DNA of 64,000 nucleotides from Clostridia bacterium (GCA_017525875.1 JAFXSG010000008.1:1-64000), one strand, 5' to 3'; counted from the first letter of the stretch, positions 1 through 9,491 are shown. Numbers and translations are program-made. The notes: generated from the sequence alone by a model not told the origin.

Positions 1-2493
1 GTACTGAGGCTTGGGAGCGAAGTTGACGCGGATGGTGCAGTCGCTGGATGCGTTAACGGTGATCGTGTTGCCGTTGATGGTGTAGGTCGCGGTGCCGGCG
101 GTGACGGTGCAGCTCTCAACGTAGTAGCCCGCAGCGGGGGTGCAGGTGATGACTGTGCCGCTGACGGAGACGGTGCCGTAGGAGTTGTTGTTCGAAACCG
201 CGGTGACGGTGTAGGTGATGACCGGCTCAACGTACTTGAACAGATAGATCGCCGATCCGCCGGAAGAGCTCGTATACCTCATCGGGCGCGAAGATGCAGC
301 CTCGGCAAAGGAGAGGTAAGGATAATCGCCTGTATTGCAGTTGAAATACTTGTTGGAATCGTAGAGCCACTTCGTGGACGTTGTCGAAGGATAGACGATC
401 TCGTTGGAATCGAGGCCGATGTACTTGCTGTTGCCTACGTTCTGCCACGTATAACCCGTGGAAGCGTTGCCGGCCGGGATCCAGGTGATCGCGTCGAAAT
501 CGATGCTCGGATCATACGCGACCGCGCTGTCGTCAACGATCGTAACGGCAACCGGATTCAGGTAATAGTCATAGCCGCTGACGGTCGTGTTGCCCGCAGC
601 ATAGCCGGTCGTGCCGCTGATCGCGCCGGCGGCAATGACGAGGTATTTCTCGCCGACTTCAACGGTATCCGTCAGGACGTAGCCCTGGAAGTTTTCGACG
701 GTTACGGTGCAGCTCGCGTTGAAATCCGTATTAGCGACGTTGTCGTGGACGACCGCGGTGAGGGTGCCCGCGCCGGGAGTGATGCCGCTGATCGTGCCGT
801 TCGCGTCAACGGTGAAGATGCCGGGGGCTGCGCTCGTATAGGTCACGGTGTAATCCGCGGTGCCCTCGGGCAGAACGATCAGCTTCGCGGTGTTGACGCC
901 GCCGCACTTGACGGTGACGTCGTCAAGAGTTACGGAGGTGATCGATTCGCGGACGAATTTGACGCCGACGTACCTGAGGCTTGAGGAAGCGCCGGACGGA
1001 GGATTGTAAACGCCGTTTACGGGCTTGACAGTGATCGCGCCGCCGCCCTTGATGGAGCAGCTCGTGCCGGTGAAGATGATCGGGGCAAGGAGGCTGTAGG
1101 GATTCTCGACGTTATTGTACTGCGCAGGATCGTAATCGGCCTGAGTTTTGAAATAATACGTTCCGTTCAGAACGTTCTCGGCCGTGTTCGCGGTCAGCGC
1201 AACGCGGAAGTTTTTGACGAGATCCGCGCAGTTCATGCCCGTTCCGGAGGTTATCGCACTGGTCTCGCTGGAGGAGTACTTGCCGGAGATCGTCTTGTAG
1301 ATCGTGTTGCCGTAGCGCGAGAACAGATACTGCGCGAACAGCGAGACCTGACCGTACAGCGCAAGGACGTCGTCAAGATCGTTGCTCCAGCCGTACATTG
1401 AATAGCCCTGATGGAGGTTGGGGCATGCCGAAGGATCGTACTGGATCTCCTTGGGCGGGTTCAGCCAGTTGCTGCTGTAATAGTAGTTCTCCCAGCTCTG
1501 GATACGGCTGACGATACTGGAACCGGGATAGCAGATCTCCTCCGCCGCGGCGCTCCAGCACTCGTTCATCCAGGAGTTCATGCCGCTGGTATTGGAATAG
1601 TTGATCAGGTGCTGATACTCGTGGACCATGGTGTTGTAGGTGTTGTCCATGGACGAGAAGCCGTTATAGGTGATGCCGGGGTAGGTATCGATATTCAGGA
1701 TCGGCAGGCCGTTGTTGGTGATATCGACCTGGTAGAAGAAGCCCGCGACATAGCCGCCGGAACCGTTCCAGCCCTCGTTGATGTTGTAATACAGCATGTG
1801 GAGCTTGCCGTCGCCGCTGGTGCCGTTGGTGTGTTCACCGAAGGATGACTGCATCAGATCGAACTTGGAATCGAACTCCGCCGCTGCAAGCGCCGCGTAG
1901 GAGGTGTTGATCTGGTCGAGCGGGTAGGTGTTGTTGGAGGAGGAGACGGGGGTCCAGATATAGCAGTGCTGGCCAACGTAGAGGCACTTGAACGAAACGC
2001 TGGAGGAGCCGGTCGGCGAATACTGCGCAAGGATCTTGAACGTCTTGGTATCGCCTACGTTGTAGCTGGCCTTCGTCAGGTTCTCGTTGCCGGGAACGTC
2101 CTTGCCGTAGTCGGGATTCTCCCTGCGGGCCTGCTCATCGAGCACGCTGTCGATATCCAGCTTCCAGGAATTTGCGGGAACGCCGTTCTTCGCGGTCTCG
2201 GCAGGCGGATTGACGATGCTCGGCTCGATCGTGGTCTCGATCAGGCCGGTCATGGTGCCGGTGGAGTAAGAGGTACTCGAGGAAGTGGATGGGTTGTAGA
2301 TGACGACGTAGTCGCCTTCATAACCGCCGGTCGAGTCCTCATCGAGAACTACGTTGCCTGGATAGACGGTCCTTGTAGAGCTCTGCTGCTCGGGCGCCTT
2401 TGCGGGCTCCGTTTCCGTCTTCGCAAAAGCTCCGGCGGGAACGAGGGAGAGCACGAGGATCAGTACAAGAACAAGACTTAACAGTTTCTTCAT
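1..2493 (-). CDS. Secreted HExxH zinc metallopeptidase, M30 (hyicolysin)-like, 3' end outside window
   Basis: The frame is open from an ATG at 2493 to the window edge, giving 831 codons with no stop. It begins with a signal peptide (MKKLLSLVLVLILVLSLVPA). The catalytic region reads HEYQHLINY and, about 13 residues later, WMNECWSAAAEE. This fits the zinc-binding HExxH plus downstream NE motif of M30/M6-like secreted peptidases. The glycine or methionine often found after NE is cysteine here. Further on, the stretch TVDANGTISGITPGAGTL resembles a bacterial Ig-like group 2 domain. The last visible part (TYTVTAVSNNNSYGTVSVSG) resembles a Listeria/Bacteroides-type repeat. A ribosome binding site (ACAGGAGAAAG) precedes the ATG. 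The C-terminus is not visible; other secreted proteins in this window end in a dockerin, so this one may as well. Secretion and peptidase function are well supported; the exact family is inferred. Confidence 0.75.
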   Translation of the reverse strand, partial: MKKLLSLVLVLILVLSLVPAGAFAKTETEPAKAPEQQSSTRTVYPGNVVLDEDSTGGYEGDYVVIYNPSTSSSTSYSTGTMTGLIETTIEPSIVNPPAETAKNGVPANSWKLDIDSVLDEQARRENPDYGKDVPGNENLTKASYNVGDTKTFKILAQYSPTGSSSVSFKCLYVGQHCYIWTPVSSSNNTYPLDQINTSYAALAAAEFDSKFDLMQSSFGEHTNGTSGDGKLHMLYYNINEGWNGSGGYVAGFFYQVDITNNGLPILNIDTYPGITYNGFSSMDNTYNTMVHEYQHLINYSNTSGMNSWMNECWSAAAEEICYPGSSIVSRIQSWENYYYSSNWLNPPKEIQYDPSACPNLHQGYSMYGWSNDLDDVLALYGQVSLFAQYLFSRYGNTIYKTISGKYSSSETSAITSGTGMNCADLVKNFRVALTANTAENVLNGTYYFKTQADYDPAQYNNVENPYSLLAPIIFTGTSCSIKGGGAITVKPVNGVYNPPSGASSSLRYVGVKFVRESITSVTLDDVTVKCGGVNTAKLIVLPEGTADYTVTYTSAAPGIFTVDANGTISGITPGAGTLTAVVHDNVANTDFNASCTVTVENFQGYVLTDTVEVGEKYLVIAAGAISGTTGYAAGNTTVSGYDYYLNPVAVTIVDDSAVAYDPSIDFDAITWIPAGNASTGYTWQNVGNSKYIGLDSNEIVYPSTTSTKWLYDSNKYFNCNTGDYPYLSFAEAASSRPMRYTSSSGGSAIYLFKYVEPVITYTVTAVSNNNSYGTVSVSGTVITCTPAAGYYVESCTVTAGTATYTINGNTITVNASSDCTIRVNFAPKPQY

Positions 2494-2571
2494 TCTTTCT
2501 TTCTCCTGTCCATAATAAAATTCCGGCTGCGGACCCGGCAGCGGGACCCGCACACCGTTGAGTACTATGTA

Positions 2572-2577
2572 ATTATA
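2572..2577 (-). promoter_or_regulatory. Extended -10 promoter of the secreted metallopeptidase gene
   Basis: On the minus strand the sequence reads TGTGATATAAT, a TATAAT box with the upstream TGn extension. There is no good -35 hexamer. The resulting leader is about 75 nt. Confidence 0.55.
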
Positions 2578-2642
2578 TCACATAATGCGCGGTCTTGTCT
2601 GTCTATTATAAAATATATGATGCGTTCGGGTTCTGTTACGTG

Positions 2643-2677
2643 CAGCAAAAAAGCAGGAGGTCGGGCCTTCCTGCTTT
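2643..2677 (-). terminator. Rho-independent terminator of aspS
   Basis: Read on the minus strand, AAAGCAGGA pairs with TCCTGCTTT across a short loop and is followed by TTTTTTGC. It lies just past the aspS stop codon. Confidence 0.8.
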
Positions 2678-2701
2678 CGATTTAAGGTTTTATTATTCGG
2701 T

Positions 2702-4036
2702 TTACGGATTAAGCCTGTCCGGGCTGCGGAAGATGAACATGGCTTCCTTGATGGTGAGGCCGAGCAGCAGCATGGTGAGGCGGTCCACACCGAGGCCAAA
2801 GCCGCCGTGCGGCGGGCAGCCGTATTTGAAGAACTCGAGGTAGAACTTGACGTCCTCGCCGAGGCCCTTTTCGTCCGCCTGCTTTTTGAGGATCTCATAG
2901 CGGTGCTCACGCTGTGCGCCGGTGGTGATCTCGACGCCGCGCCAAATGAGGTCGTAACCGAGAGCTGTGCCGTCTTCCTTCCTCATGTGGTAGAAGGCGC
3001 GCTTAGTGGAAGGATAGTCCACAACGAAGAGGAACTCGTGGCCGTAATGCTTCTTGACCCACTCGAAGCTGAGCTTTTCGGCGTCGGTGGTGAGGTCGTT
3101 CCTATCGCCGTCGGCAGGAACGTAGCCGAATTCCTTTTCAAGCCCGTCGTACAGGTCGGCAAGGGTGACGACCGGGAAGGGCAGCGTGGGAACGATGACT
3201 TCGGTGCCGAACGCTTCTTTGATCTGCTCGCCGAACTTTTCCTTGACGATCCCGAGAGCGTAGGTCAGGATCTCCGCCTCGATCTGCATGACGTCCCTAT
3301 ATGACTCGATATAGCTCATCTCGAGGTCGAAGCCGGTAAATTCCGTGGTGTGCTTGCTTGTGAAGGATTTTTCCGCGCGGAAGACGGGGCCGACCTCGAA
3401 AATGCGCTCGAAACCGGACGCCATCGCCATCTGCTTATAGAACTGGGGGCTCTGCGCAAGGTACGCCTTGCGGTCGAAATACTTGACCTCGAACACGTCC
3501 GCGCCGCTCTCGCTGGCGGCGCCGATGAGCTTCGGGCTGTGGATCTCGATGAAGTTATGATCGAGCAGATACTGACGCATCGCGTTGACGAGGCAGCTCT
3601 GGACTTTGAAGAGTAGCTGGTTCTCATCGGTCCTGAGGTCCACCCAGCGATAGTTGAGGCGCTGATCGATGAAGCTGCGCTCGACAGCCTGCTTTTTCTT
3701 GGTGGCGGGGATGTCCTTGCGGACGATTGGCAGCGCGTCCGCGACCGACTCGACGGTGATCGCGGTGGGGAGCAGCTCGATGCCGCCCATCTTGACGTAT
3801 TCGTTCTCCATCACTGCGCCTTCGCAGGTGATGACGGAATCGGGCGTGATCTTCGCGATCTCATCGAGGAGCTCCGGGCACTTTTCCTTTTCGACCGTGA
3901 TCTGGAGCTTGCCGGTGATGTCCTTGAGCACGATGAACGCCATTGACTTGCCGTCGCGGAAATTCTCCACAAAACCGGCGACCTTCGCGGTGCCGCCCGC
4001 CATGGAGCGAATGTCCTTTATCATTGTTCTTTCCAT
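2702..4036 (-). CDS. aspS: Aspartate--tRNA ligase, archaeal/non-discriminating type
   Basis: This 444-residue protein attaches aspartate to tRNA-Asp. It has an N-terminal OB-fold anticodon-binding domain (about residues 5-105) and a class II catalytic core. Motif 2 reads VFRAEKSFTSKHTTEFT. Motif 3 reads GFGLGVDRLTMLLLG, and the chain ends in the SPDRLNP tail. The length of about 440 residues, without the large GAD insertion of the usual bacterial AspRS (about 590), marks the short archaeal-type enzyme. Many Clostridia carry that form, which can be non-discriminating and also charge tRNA-Asn for GatCAB. The ATG at 4036 is chosen over one five codons upstream because GGAGG lies 6 nt before it. 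The gene has its own promoter and terminator. Whether it really charges tRNA-Asn cannot be read from the sequence. Confidence 0.92.
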   Translation of the reverse strand: MERTMIKDIRSMAGGTAKVAGFVENFRDGKSMAFIVLKDITGKLQITVEKEKCPELLDEIAKITPDSVITCEGAVMENEYVKMGGIELLPTAITVESVADALPIVRKDIPATKKKQAVERSFIDQRLNYRWVDLRTDENQLLFKVQSCLVNAMRQYLLDHNFIEIHSPKLIGAASESGADVFEVKYFDRKAYLAQSPQFYKQMAMASGFERIFEVGPVFRAEKSFTSKHTTEFTGFDLEMSYIESYRDVMQIEAEILTYALGIVKEKFGEQIKEAFGTEVIVPTLPFPVVTLADLYDGLEKEFGYVPADGDRNDLTTDAEKLSFEWVKKHYGHEFLFVVDYPSTKRAFYHMRKEDGTALGYDLIWRGVEITTGAQREHRYEILKKQADEKGLGEDVKFYLEFFKYGCPPHGGFGLGVDRLTMLLLGLTIKEAMFIFRSPDRLNP

Positions 4037-4090
4037 GATTTTCCTCCGCATTATGCTTCGGGCAATACCCGATAGATTTCAAACATAATT

Positions 4091-4118
4091 ATTATACACT
4101 TTTCACGGCTGAAATCAA
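4091..4118 (-). promoter_or_regulatory. aspS promoter
   Basis: Minus strand TTGATT-N16-TATAAT (-35 at 4118-4113, -10 at 4096-4091). The short leader contains a small hairpin (TCGGG/CCCGA, 4072-4058). Confidence 0.75.
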
Positions 4119-4163
4119 GAAAAATTTGTTCGGCCGCTCCTCCCCCGCCCCGTTTTTGCGGCA

Positions 4164-4191
4164 AGAGAGCCCCGCGCTTTGCGGGGTTCTC
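4164..4191 (-). terminator. Probable terminator after the FtsX-type permease
   Basis: An 11-bp stem (GAGAGCCCCGC with GCGGGGTTCTC, one G-T pair) lies just past the permease stop codon. The U-tract is poor, so termination may be incomplete. Confidence 0.55.
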
Positions 4192-4206
4192 TTTGAGCGG
4201 CGGTTA

Positions 4207-6903
4207 TCAGATGTTCTCGTCCTTGAGCGCGTCGATCGGGTTATCATTTTTGAGCTTGCCCGTGGAGTAGAGCATGGAGACGAACACGACCGTGAAAACG
4301 CTGAGCACTGCAATGACGATCGCCGTCCACGGCAGTTCGAAGCGCATATGCGCCGCATCGTTCGCCGCGAGATGGATCAGATAGGTGACGCCGATCGCTA
4401 TTGGCAGGCCTATCAGCAGCGAACGGCTGCCGTAGATGAGGCATTCGTAATTCGTCATGCGGTTCATTCCCTTTTTCGTCATGCCCATGGAACGGAGCAT
4501 CGCATAGTCCCTGCGGCGCAGGGCGACGTTCGTCGTTACGGTATTGAACACGTTCGCGATCGAGATCAGCGATATCAGAGCGATAAAGCCATAGCTGAAG
4601 ACCTTGATCACGGTCACTATGTTGTTCATCATCCGGTCGTCCTCCGTAACGTCGTAGTAGGAACGATCGCTGACTGCGATGCCTTCGGCGGTCATGATCT
4701 TTTTCACGCCGTCAATGGCTTTTTCCGTGTTTTCACTGCAAAAATACATATTTACGAGCTTTGATTCACCGGTGTATGCGGACATGGGATAGATAATGTT
4801 TATCCATTCGCCTCTCATCATTCCGGTGGGAACGTCGTTGATCAGCGCGCCGATTTTCAGTTCCTCGAATTCGAGCGGCTGCGTTATCGCGCCGATCGGC
4901 CTGTAATGCTCGTCGTACTCGTACTCGGCATTGCTGTCGATGAAATAAACCGTCAGTTCGCCGTCGCCGTACCCATCGCCGCTCCAGTTCGCCTCGTCAT
5001 ACAAGCCCTCCGGAACGTCATAGGGCTTTGAGATCAGGATGGAGGAGACGCCCTTCTTCAAAAAATCGAATACGTAATTCTCCCTCGTGGTCTCAGTATA
5101 TACCGGGATGCTCGTGTGATTGATCACGATCGCCTTGTCCCCGCCGAAATAATCGCTTTCATCAAGTCCGTTTTCGGCGATGAGCCTGCGGAAAGCCGCG
5201 TCATCCATATAGACGACGTTCGCGTTCGCGTTGAAGTATACGGCGTTCCCGTCTTCATGGACCATGTTTATGTAATCATGGTATTCCTGCGTCTCGTTTT
5301 CGGGAGCGATATAGACGTAGCTGCCGGTATCATTGCCCGCCTTGACGATATAGGCCGTCAGGTCGTCCACGAGCGTGTCGATCTCCGTGCGCATGCGCTC
5401 ATATTTCGCGCTGTCGATATTCGGGAAGGTCACGTCGAAGTTCGAGCGGTTGTCGACCGAGTTCACGCTCCTGGTCATATACATGCAGAAGCCGCTTGCC
5501 GCCACAAACAGGACGACGCTCATTGCAAGGGAGATTATCGTTGCGACGTATTTTTTCCTGCTGCGGGAATAATACTTTCTCGCAAGTACGCCTTCCGCGC
5601 CGAACAGCCTTGTGAACAGGCGGGAGCAGCTTGCGCTCTTCCCCTTCGCCTTTACGTCGCGCGACTGGCGGATCGCTTCGATCGGGCTGATGCGCATCGC
5701 CCTGCGTGAGGGGATCCATGCCGACACGATCACGGTTACAAAAGCGGTCGCGGCGGCGATCAGGATCCCGGGGAGATTCACCGAAAGGTGCATCGGAATA
5801 TTTGCTCCCGCGATGAAGCCCATAAAGGTTTTGCGAAGGAAAAACAGCGTTACAGCGATACCGCCGATGCCTGCGGCGATGCCGAGCGGGATACCTATCG
5901 CGGAGAGCGAAAGCGCTTCGGTCATGACGGAGCTCTTGATCTGCCTGCGCGTCGCACCGGTGGAAGAGAGCAGACCGAACTGCTTTGTGCGCTCCGAAAC
6001 GGAGATCGAAAACGCGCTGTAAATAAGGGCGATGGAGCCGATGAAGATCAGTGCGAAAAGGATGGCCGCAAAATTGTTCATCACCGAGGTGATGTTGTCA
6101 TAGCGCGAATAGCCCTCGAAGGTGAGCAGTCCGGTGTGCTCCTCATAATGGTATTCCTGCAGGCGGGTCTCCTTCACGAATTGGAGCATATCCTTTTTAG
6201 CGTTATTGAAGCGGAAGTAGCAGTCGTATTTTTCATTTGCGGAAAAGCCGCTGTTGAGCTTTGTGAGCACCGTGTAGCCCGGAGCCCAATATGGCTCAAA
6301 ATCCGGCCTTTCATAGAAGCCGACCACGGCGAACTGCTTTTCGGTATCGCCTTCAAGCTGCTCGTTTTGATACTGGTAGGCGCCGTCCTGGCTGAATGAG
6401 GCGCCCTCAAGCTCGCCTACGCCGACACGCGAGCCGAGATGGTAGGTCACGATCTCCCCCATCTCCGCTCCCACGCCGCCGTTTGACTGAAGATGTACGG
6501 GGAGGATCACCTCGTTGTCGGTCAGCGGGAGGCGGCCGGCGGTCAGGCGGACGGGCATGGACTCGAAAAAGACGTCGTTTGCGGCGCAGACGCAGACGTA
6601 TGGCTTATCGGGATTCACGGACTCCACAGGTGCGTAACCGATGTTCAAAAGCACGGAGACCTTTTCAACGCGGGGATCTTCCGCCGCTTCTTCGGCAGCC
6701 CAGCCGTCCATCGCATAGGCATGGATGTGATAATCGCCGCTCTCATAGATCTCCGCCTCGCGGAAATAGCCGAGCAGGCTTGCGATTATCGTCGTTACGG
6801 CGGTGAACATGGCCGTGGAGAGGATGATGCCGATTATGGTGACGACGGTGCGGACTCGGTTCTTCTTCATCGTCTGCCACGTTACGCGGTTCATGATGTT
6901 CAT
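4207..6903 (-). CDS. ABC transporter permease with two FtsX-like domains
   Basis: This 898-residue membrane protein is the partner of the ATPase encoded just upstream. It has an N-terminal membrane segment (about 18-42, VRTVVTIIGIILSTAMFTAV) and a large extracytoplasmic domain. A block of FtsX-type segments follows at about 310-430. A further segment near 490, a second extracytoplasmic domain and three C-terminal segments from about 775 onward complete it. This is the duplicated MacB/FtsX plan of transporters that expel or sense peptides and antibiotics, or act on lipoproteins. The start ATG at 6903 sits 10 nt past the ATPase stop, with GAGGTGAC as ribosome binding site, so the two are translationally linked. 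The two-component genes upstream suggest BceAB-like, stimulus-controlled function, but the substrate is unknown. Confidence 0.85.
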   Translation of the reverse strand: MNIMNRVTWQTMKKNRVRTVVTIIGIILSTAMFTAVTTIIASLLGYFREAEIYESGDYHIHAYAMDGWAAEEAAEDPRVEKVSVLLNIGYAPVESVNPDKPYVCVCAANDVFFESMPVRLTAGRLPLTDNEVILPVHLQSNGGVGAEMGEIVTYHLGSRVGVGELEGASFSQDGAYQYQNEQLEGDTEKQFAVVGFYERPDFEPYWAPGYTVLTKLNSGFSANEKYDCYFRFNNAKKDMLQFVKETRLQEYHYEEHTGLLTFEGYSRYDNITSVMNNFAAILFALIFIGSIALIYSAFSISVSERTKQFGLLSSTGATRRQIKSSVMTEALSLSAIGIPLGIAAGIGGIAVTLFFLRKTFMGFIAGANIPMHLSVNLPGILIAAATAFVTVIVSAWIPSRRAMRISPIEAIRQSRDVKAKGKSASCSRLFTRLFGAEGVLARKYYSRSRKKYVATIISLAMSVVLFVAASGFCMYMTRSVNSVDNRSNFDVTFPNIDSAKYERMRTEIDTLVDDLTAYIVKAGNDTGSYVYIAPENETQEYHDYINMVHEDGNAVYFNANANVVYMDDAAFRRLIAENGLDESDYFGGDKAIVINHTSIPVYTETTRENYVFDFLKKGVSSILISKPYDVPEGLYDEANWSGDGYGDGELTVYFIDSNAEYEYDEHYRPIGAITQPLEFEELKIGALINDVPTGMMRGEWINIIYPMSAYTGESKLVNMYFCSENTEKAIDGVKKIMTAEGIAVSDRSYYDVTEDDRMMNNIVTVIKVFSYGFIALISLISIANVFNTVTTNVALRRRDYAMLRSMGMTKKGMNRMTNYECLIYGSRSLLIGLPIAIGVTYLIHLAANDAAHMRFELPWTAIVIAVLSVFTVVFVSMLYSTGKLKNDNPIDALKDENI

Positions 6904-6913
6904 AGTCGTCACC

Positions 6914-7594
6914 TCAGCTGAGCTTCTCGTCCCTGGTGATCCTGCCGTCCTCGATCGCGATGATGCGTTTGGCCTGGAGGGCGATGCTCTCATCGTGGGT
7001 GATGACGATCAGGGTCTGGTCGTATTCGCGGTTGAACATTTTGAGCAGGTTGACTATCTCCTGGCTGTTCTTGCTGTCCAGGTTGCCGGTCGGCTCATCC
7101 GCGAGCACGATGGAGGGCGAATTCATGAGCGCCCGGCCGATCGAGACGCGCTGCTGCTGACCGCCGGAGAGCTGGTTCGGCAGATGCTTTTCACGACCCT
7201 TGAGCTCCAGAACGGAGAGCAGTTCGTCAAGCCGCTGTTCGTTGACCTTTCGCCCGTCGAGCAGCACGGGGAGCGTCATATTCTCGCGCACGTTGAGCAC
7301 GGGGATGAGGTTGTAGAACTGATAGATGAGACCGACTTCGCGGCGGCGGAAGATGGCGAGCTGGGTATCGGAACCCGCGTACACGTCCTGCCCGTTCACG
7401 AAGACCTTGCCGGAGGTGGGACGGTCGACGCCGCCGAGCGTATGCAGAAGCGTGGATTTGCCGCTGCCGGAGGGGCCGACGATCGCCACGAAATCGCCCT
7501 TTTCGACCGAAAAGCTCACGCCGTCAAGCGCGCGGACCTCGTTTTCGCCTTTGCCGTAGACCTTGGTCAGGTTTTCAACTCGCAGTATCTCCAT
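6914..7594 (-). CDS. ABC transporter ATP-binding protein, MacB/LolD/BceA-type
   Basis: A 226-residue ATPase that powers the neighbouring FtsX-type permease. It shows the Walker A motif GPSGSGKSTLL, the Q-loop region IYQFYNLIPVLNVREN, the signature LSGGQQQRVSIGRAL, Walker B IVLADEPTGNLDS and the H-loop IVITHD. The combination ADEPTGNLDS with a permease carrying FtsX domains is typical of the MacB/LolD/BceA group. AAGGAGAAACAAAA precedes the ATG. It follows the histidine kinase gene by 127 nt on the same strand, suggesting one transcription unit or a closely co-regulated pair. Family assignment is firm; the exported or sensed compound cannot be told. Confidence 0.92.
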   Translation of the reverse strand: MEILRVENLTKVYGKGENEVRALDGVSFSVEKGDFVAIVGPSGSGKSTLLHTLGGVDRPTSGKVFVNGQDVYAGSDTQLAIFRRREVGLIYQFYNLIPVLNVRENMTLPVLLDGRKVNEQRLDELLSVLELKGREKHLPNQLSGGQQQRVSIGRALMNSPSIVLADEPTGNLDSKNSQEIVNLLKMFNREYDQTLIVITHDESIALQAKRIIAIEDGRITRDEKLS

Positions 7595-7721
7595 TTTTGT
7601 TTCTCCTTTTCTTATCGGGGCTTCATGCCTTCCCCTGCTTTACGGGCATAATTATAGCCCGTCAAGATGACGGGCGCGTGACTTTTTTATTACAGATATG
7701 TCACATTCGGTTATTTTCGGT

Positions 7722-8720
7722 TCAGACCGCGCCTTTATAGAAGCGGATCGTGAATCTTGCGCCGCCTTCATGAGCGTTCTCCGCCTTGACGGTGCCGTTC
7801 TGCCTGGTGACGATCGTGCGGCAGAGCGCAAGGCCGATGCCGACGCTCGACTCGGATGAGTTCTTGCCTTTATAAAAACGCTCGAACAGATGAGGAAGGT
7901 CCCGGGGATCGATGCCGCTGCCTGTATCGCGGATGACGATCTCCGAATAGAGCGGGTTCTCGAGCGCGGTCACGAACAGCGTGCCCTCCCCCATGTGTTC
8001 CGAACAATTCTTCATGATGTTCGTGAGCGCTTCCGCAGTCCACGAGGGATCGCAGGTGATCGAGCCGGAGATCTCCTTTACGGTGCTTTGGTTTTTGAGC
8101 TCCATCTGGATCGCGATCGGGTCGAGCGAGCACGAGATGAGTTCCGCAAGCGGGAGCGTTTCCGGCTTCATGCTGACGGCGTTTGCGTCGAAGCGGGCGA
8201 GCTTCAAGAGAGCGGAAACGAGCCAGTCGATACGGCTGAGCTGTGAGCGCAGATCGAGCAGCAATTCACTGCGGCGCGTCCCGTCATCGCCCGCGTCGCG
8301 CAGGGCGGCGCCGATCAGGTTGAGCGCGGTCAGCGGCGTGCGGATCTGGTGGGAGACGTCCGCTATCGAATCCGCGAGCATGATCTTATCGTTTTTGAGC
8401 TCCGACGCTTGTTCGCGCAGGCGGACGGTGAGCTTTGTGATCTCGTTTTCGAGGATGCTGAGCTCGCCCTCGTTGTATCGCGTGAGGTCGATGTTTTCCG
8501 CGCCCGCAAGCAGCTCGTCTATCGAGTCCGAAAGCTGCCTCATGCACCTGTACCGCCGGGCCGCGTCGATGAGCAGTATCGCCGTGAGCAACAGCGCGAG
8601 CACGGCGCAGACCAGCGATGCGCGCCAGTCGAACGCAAGGCAAGCGAGCGAAGCTGCGATACCGCACAGCAAAAATATTATCACAATATTTCGTATTTCT
8701 TTATTCTTCAGCAGTTTCAT
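7722..8720 (-). CDS. Two-component sensor histidine kinase
   Basis: A 332-residue membrane kinase with two hydrophobic segments (about 11-30 and 34-52) separated by almost no extracellular loop. It therefore probably senses through the membrane or through a partner, such as the neighbouring FtsX-type transporter. The phospho-acceptor is His124 in ADVSHQIRTPLTALNLI. The ATPase domain has the N-box TNIMKNCSEHM, G1 DTGSGID, F-box LFERFYKG and G2 VGIGLAL. The start ATG overlaps the response regulator stop codon (ATGA), so the pair is translationally coupled. A very short sensory loop next to a BceAB-like transporter fits intramembrane-sensing kinases that respond to cell-envelope stress or antimicrobial peptides. 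The stimulus itself is inferred. Confidence 0.9.
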   Translation of the reverse strand: MKLLKNKEIRNIVIIFLLCGIAASLACLAFDWRASLVCAVLALLLTAILLIDAARRYRCMRQLSDSIDELLAGAENIDLTRYNEGELSILENEITKLTVRLREQASELKNDKIMLADSIADVSHQIRTPLTALNLIGAALRDAGDDGTRRSELLLDLRSQLSRIDWLVSALLKLARFDANAVSMKPETLPLAELISCSLDPIAIQMELKNQSTVKEISGSITCDPSWTAEALTNIMKNCSEHMGEGTLFVTALENPLYSEIVIRDTGSGIDPRDLPHLFERFYKGKNSSESSVGIGLALCRTIVTRQNGTVKAENAHEGGARFTIRFYKGAV

Positions 8721-9388
8721 TCGGAGAGCTTGTAGCCTACGTTGCGAACGGTCTTGATGATCGCCGGGTTCTGTGGGTCGTCCTCGAGCTTGTCCCTGAG
8801 GCGCTTTATGTAGACGGTGAGCGTGTTGTCGTTCACGAAATCGCCGGCTGCATCCCAGATATGCTCGAGAAGCTGCGCCCTTGTGAGCGCACGGCCGCGG
8901 TTGTTGATGAAGATGAGGAGCAGGCGGTATTCGAGCGCGGAGAGGCAGAGATCGGCGCCGTTCTTTGTGACCGTGCCGCGCTCCATATCGACGCGGACGT
9001 TTCCGAGCTCGACTGTGGACTGGGTCTTTCCGGCGCGGCGAAGCACTGTCTTCATGCGTGATACGAGCTCACGCGGGCGGAACGGCTTTGCGACGTAGTC
9101 GTCCGCGCCGAGCTCGAGCCCGGTCACGACGCTGTGCTCGTCGCCGGAGGCGGTCAGGAAGATGACGGGCGTGTCCTTCATGCGCTTCATCGCGCTGCAG
9201 ACGACGAAGCCGCTGCCGTCCGCAAGCGAAACGTCGAGCAGGACGAGATCGAAATCGTTCTCCTCAAAGAGCTCGAGCGCACGCTCCTGCCCGTTCGCGG
9301 TCTCGCAGGAAAAGCCCTCCCCAGCAAGGAATTCTGAAAGCGTTTTGACGATCGCGGCGTCGTCTTCAACGATCAATACTCGGTTCAT
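8717..9388 (-). CDS. Response regulator, OmpR/PhoB family
   Basis: A 223-residue transcription factor. The receiver domain has the acidic pair ED at residues 8-9 (VLIVEDD), the phosphorylation site Asp52 in LVLLDVSLADGSG and the conserved lysine in VAKPFRP. The C-terminal winged helix carries YIKRLRDKLEDDP and IKTVRNVGYKL. It is first in the two-component/ABC set and overlaps the kinase gene by 4 nt. The likely target is the downstream transporter pair, but I see no clear direct repeat to propose as an operator. The ATG at 9388 is used because the receiver fold begins directly after it; a longer frame upstream lacks homology. Confidence 0.92.
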   Translation of the reverse strand: MNRVLIVEDDAAIVKTLSEFLAGEGFSCETANGQERALELFEENDFDLVLLDVSLADGSGFVVCSAMKRMKDTPVIFLTASGDEHSVVTGLELGADDYVAKPFRPRELVSRMKTVLRRAGKTQSTVELGNVRVDMERGTVTKNGADLCLSALEYRLLLIFINNRGRALTRAQLLEHIWDAAGDFVNDNTLTVYIKRLRDKLEDDPQNPAIIKTVRNVGYKLSE

Positions 9389-9430
9389 ATTTTTGTCATG
9401 CCTCTCTTGGCGATATTGATTCACGCCTTG

Positions 9431-9459
9431 ATTATAAGCGAAAGGTGTGAAAAAGTCCA
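9431..9459 (-). promoter_or_regulatory. Promoter of the two-component/ABC operon
   Basis: Minus strand TGGACT-N17-TATAAT, directly downstream of the hydrogenase operon terminator. Confidence 0.6.
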
Positions 9460-9462
9460 TAG

Positions 9463-9491
9463 AAAAGCGCCGCGGCTTTCAGCCGCGGCGC
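9463..9491 (-). terminator. Terminator of the hydrogenase operon
   Basis: A perfect 11-bp stem GCGCCGCGGCT / AGCCGCGGCGC with a GAA loop is followed by TTTTCT on the minus strand, 18 nt after the hydA stop. Confidence 0.9.
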
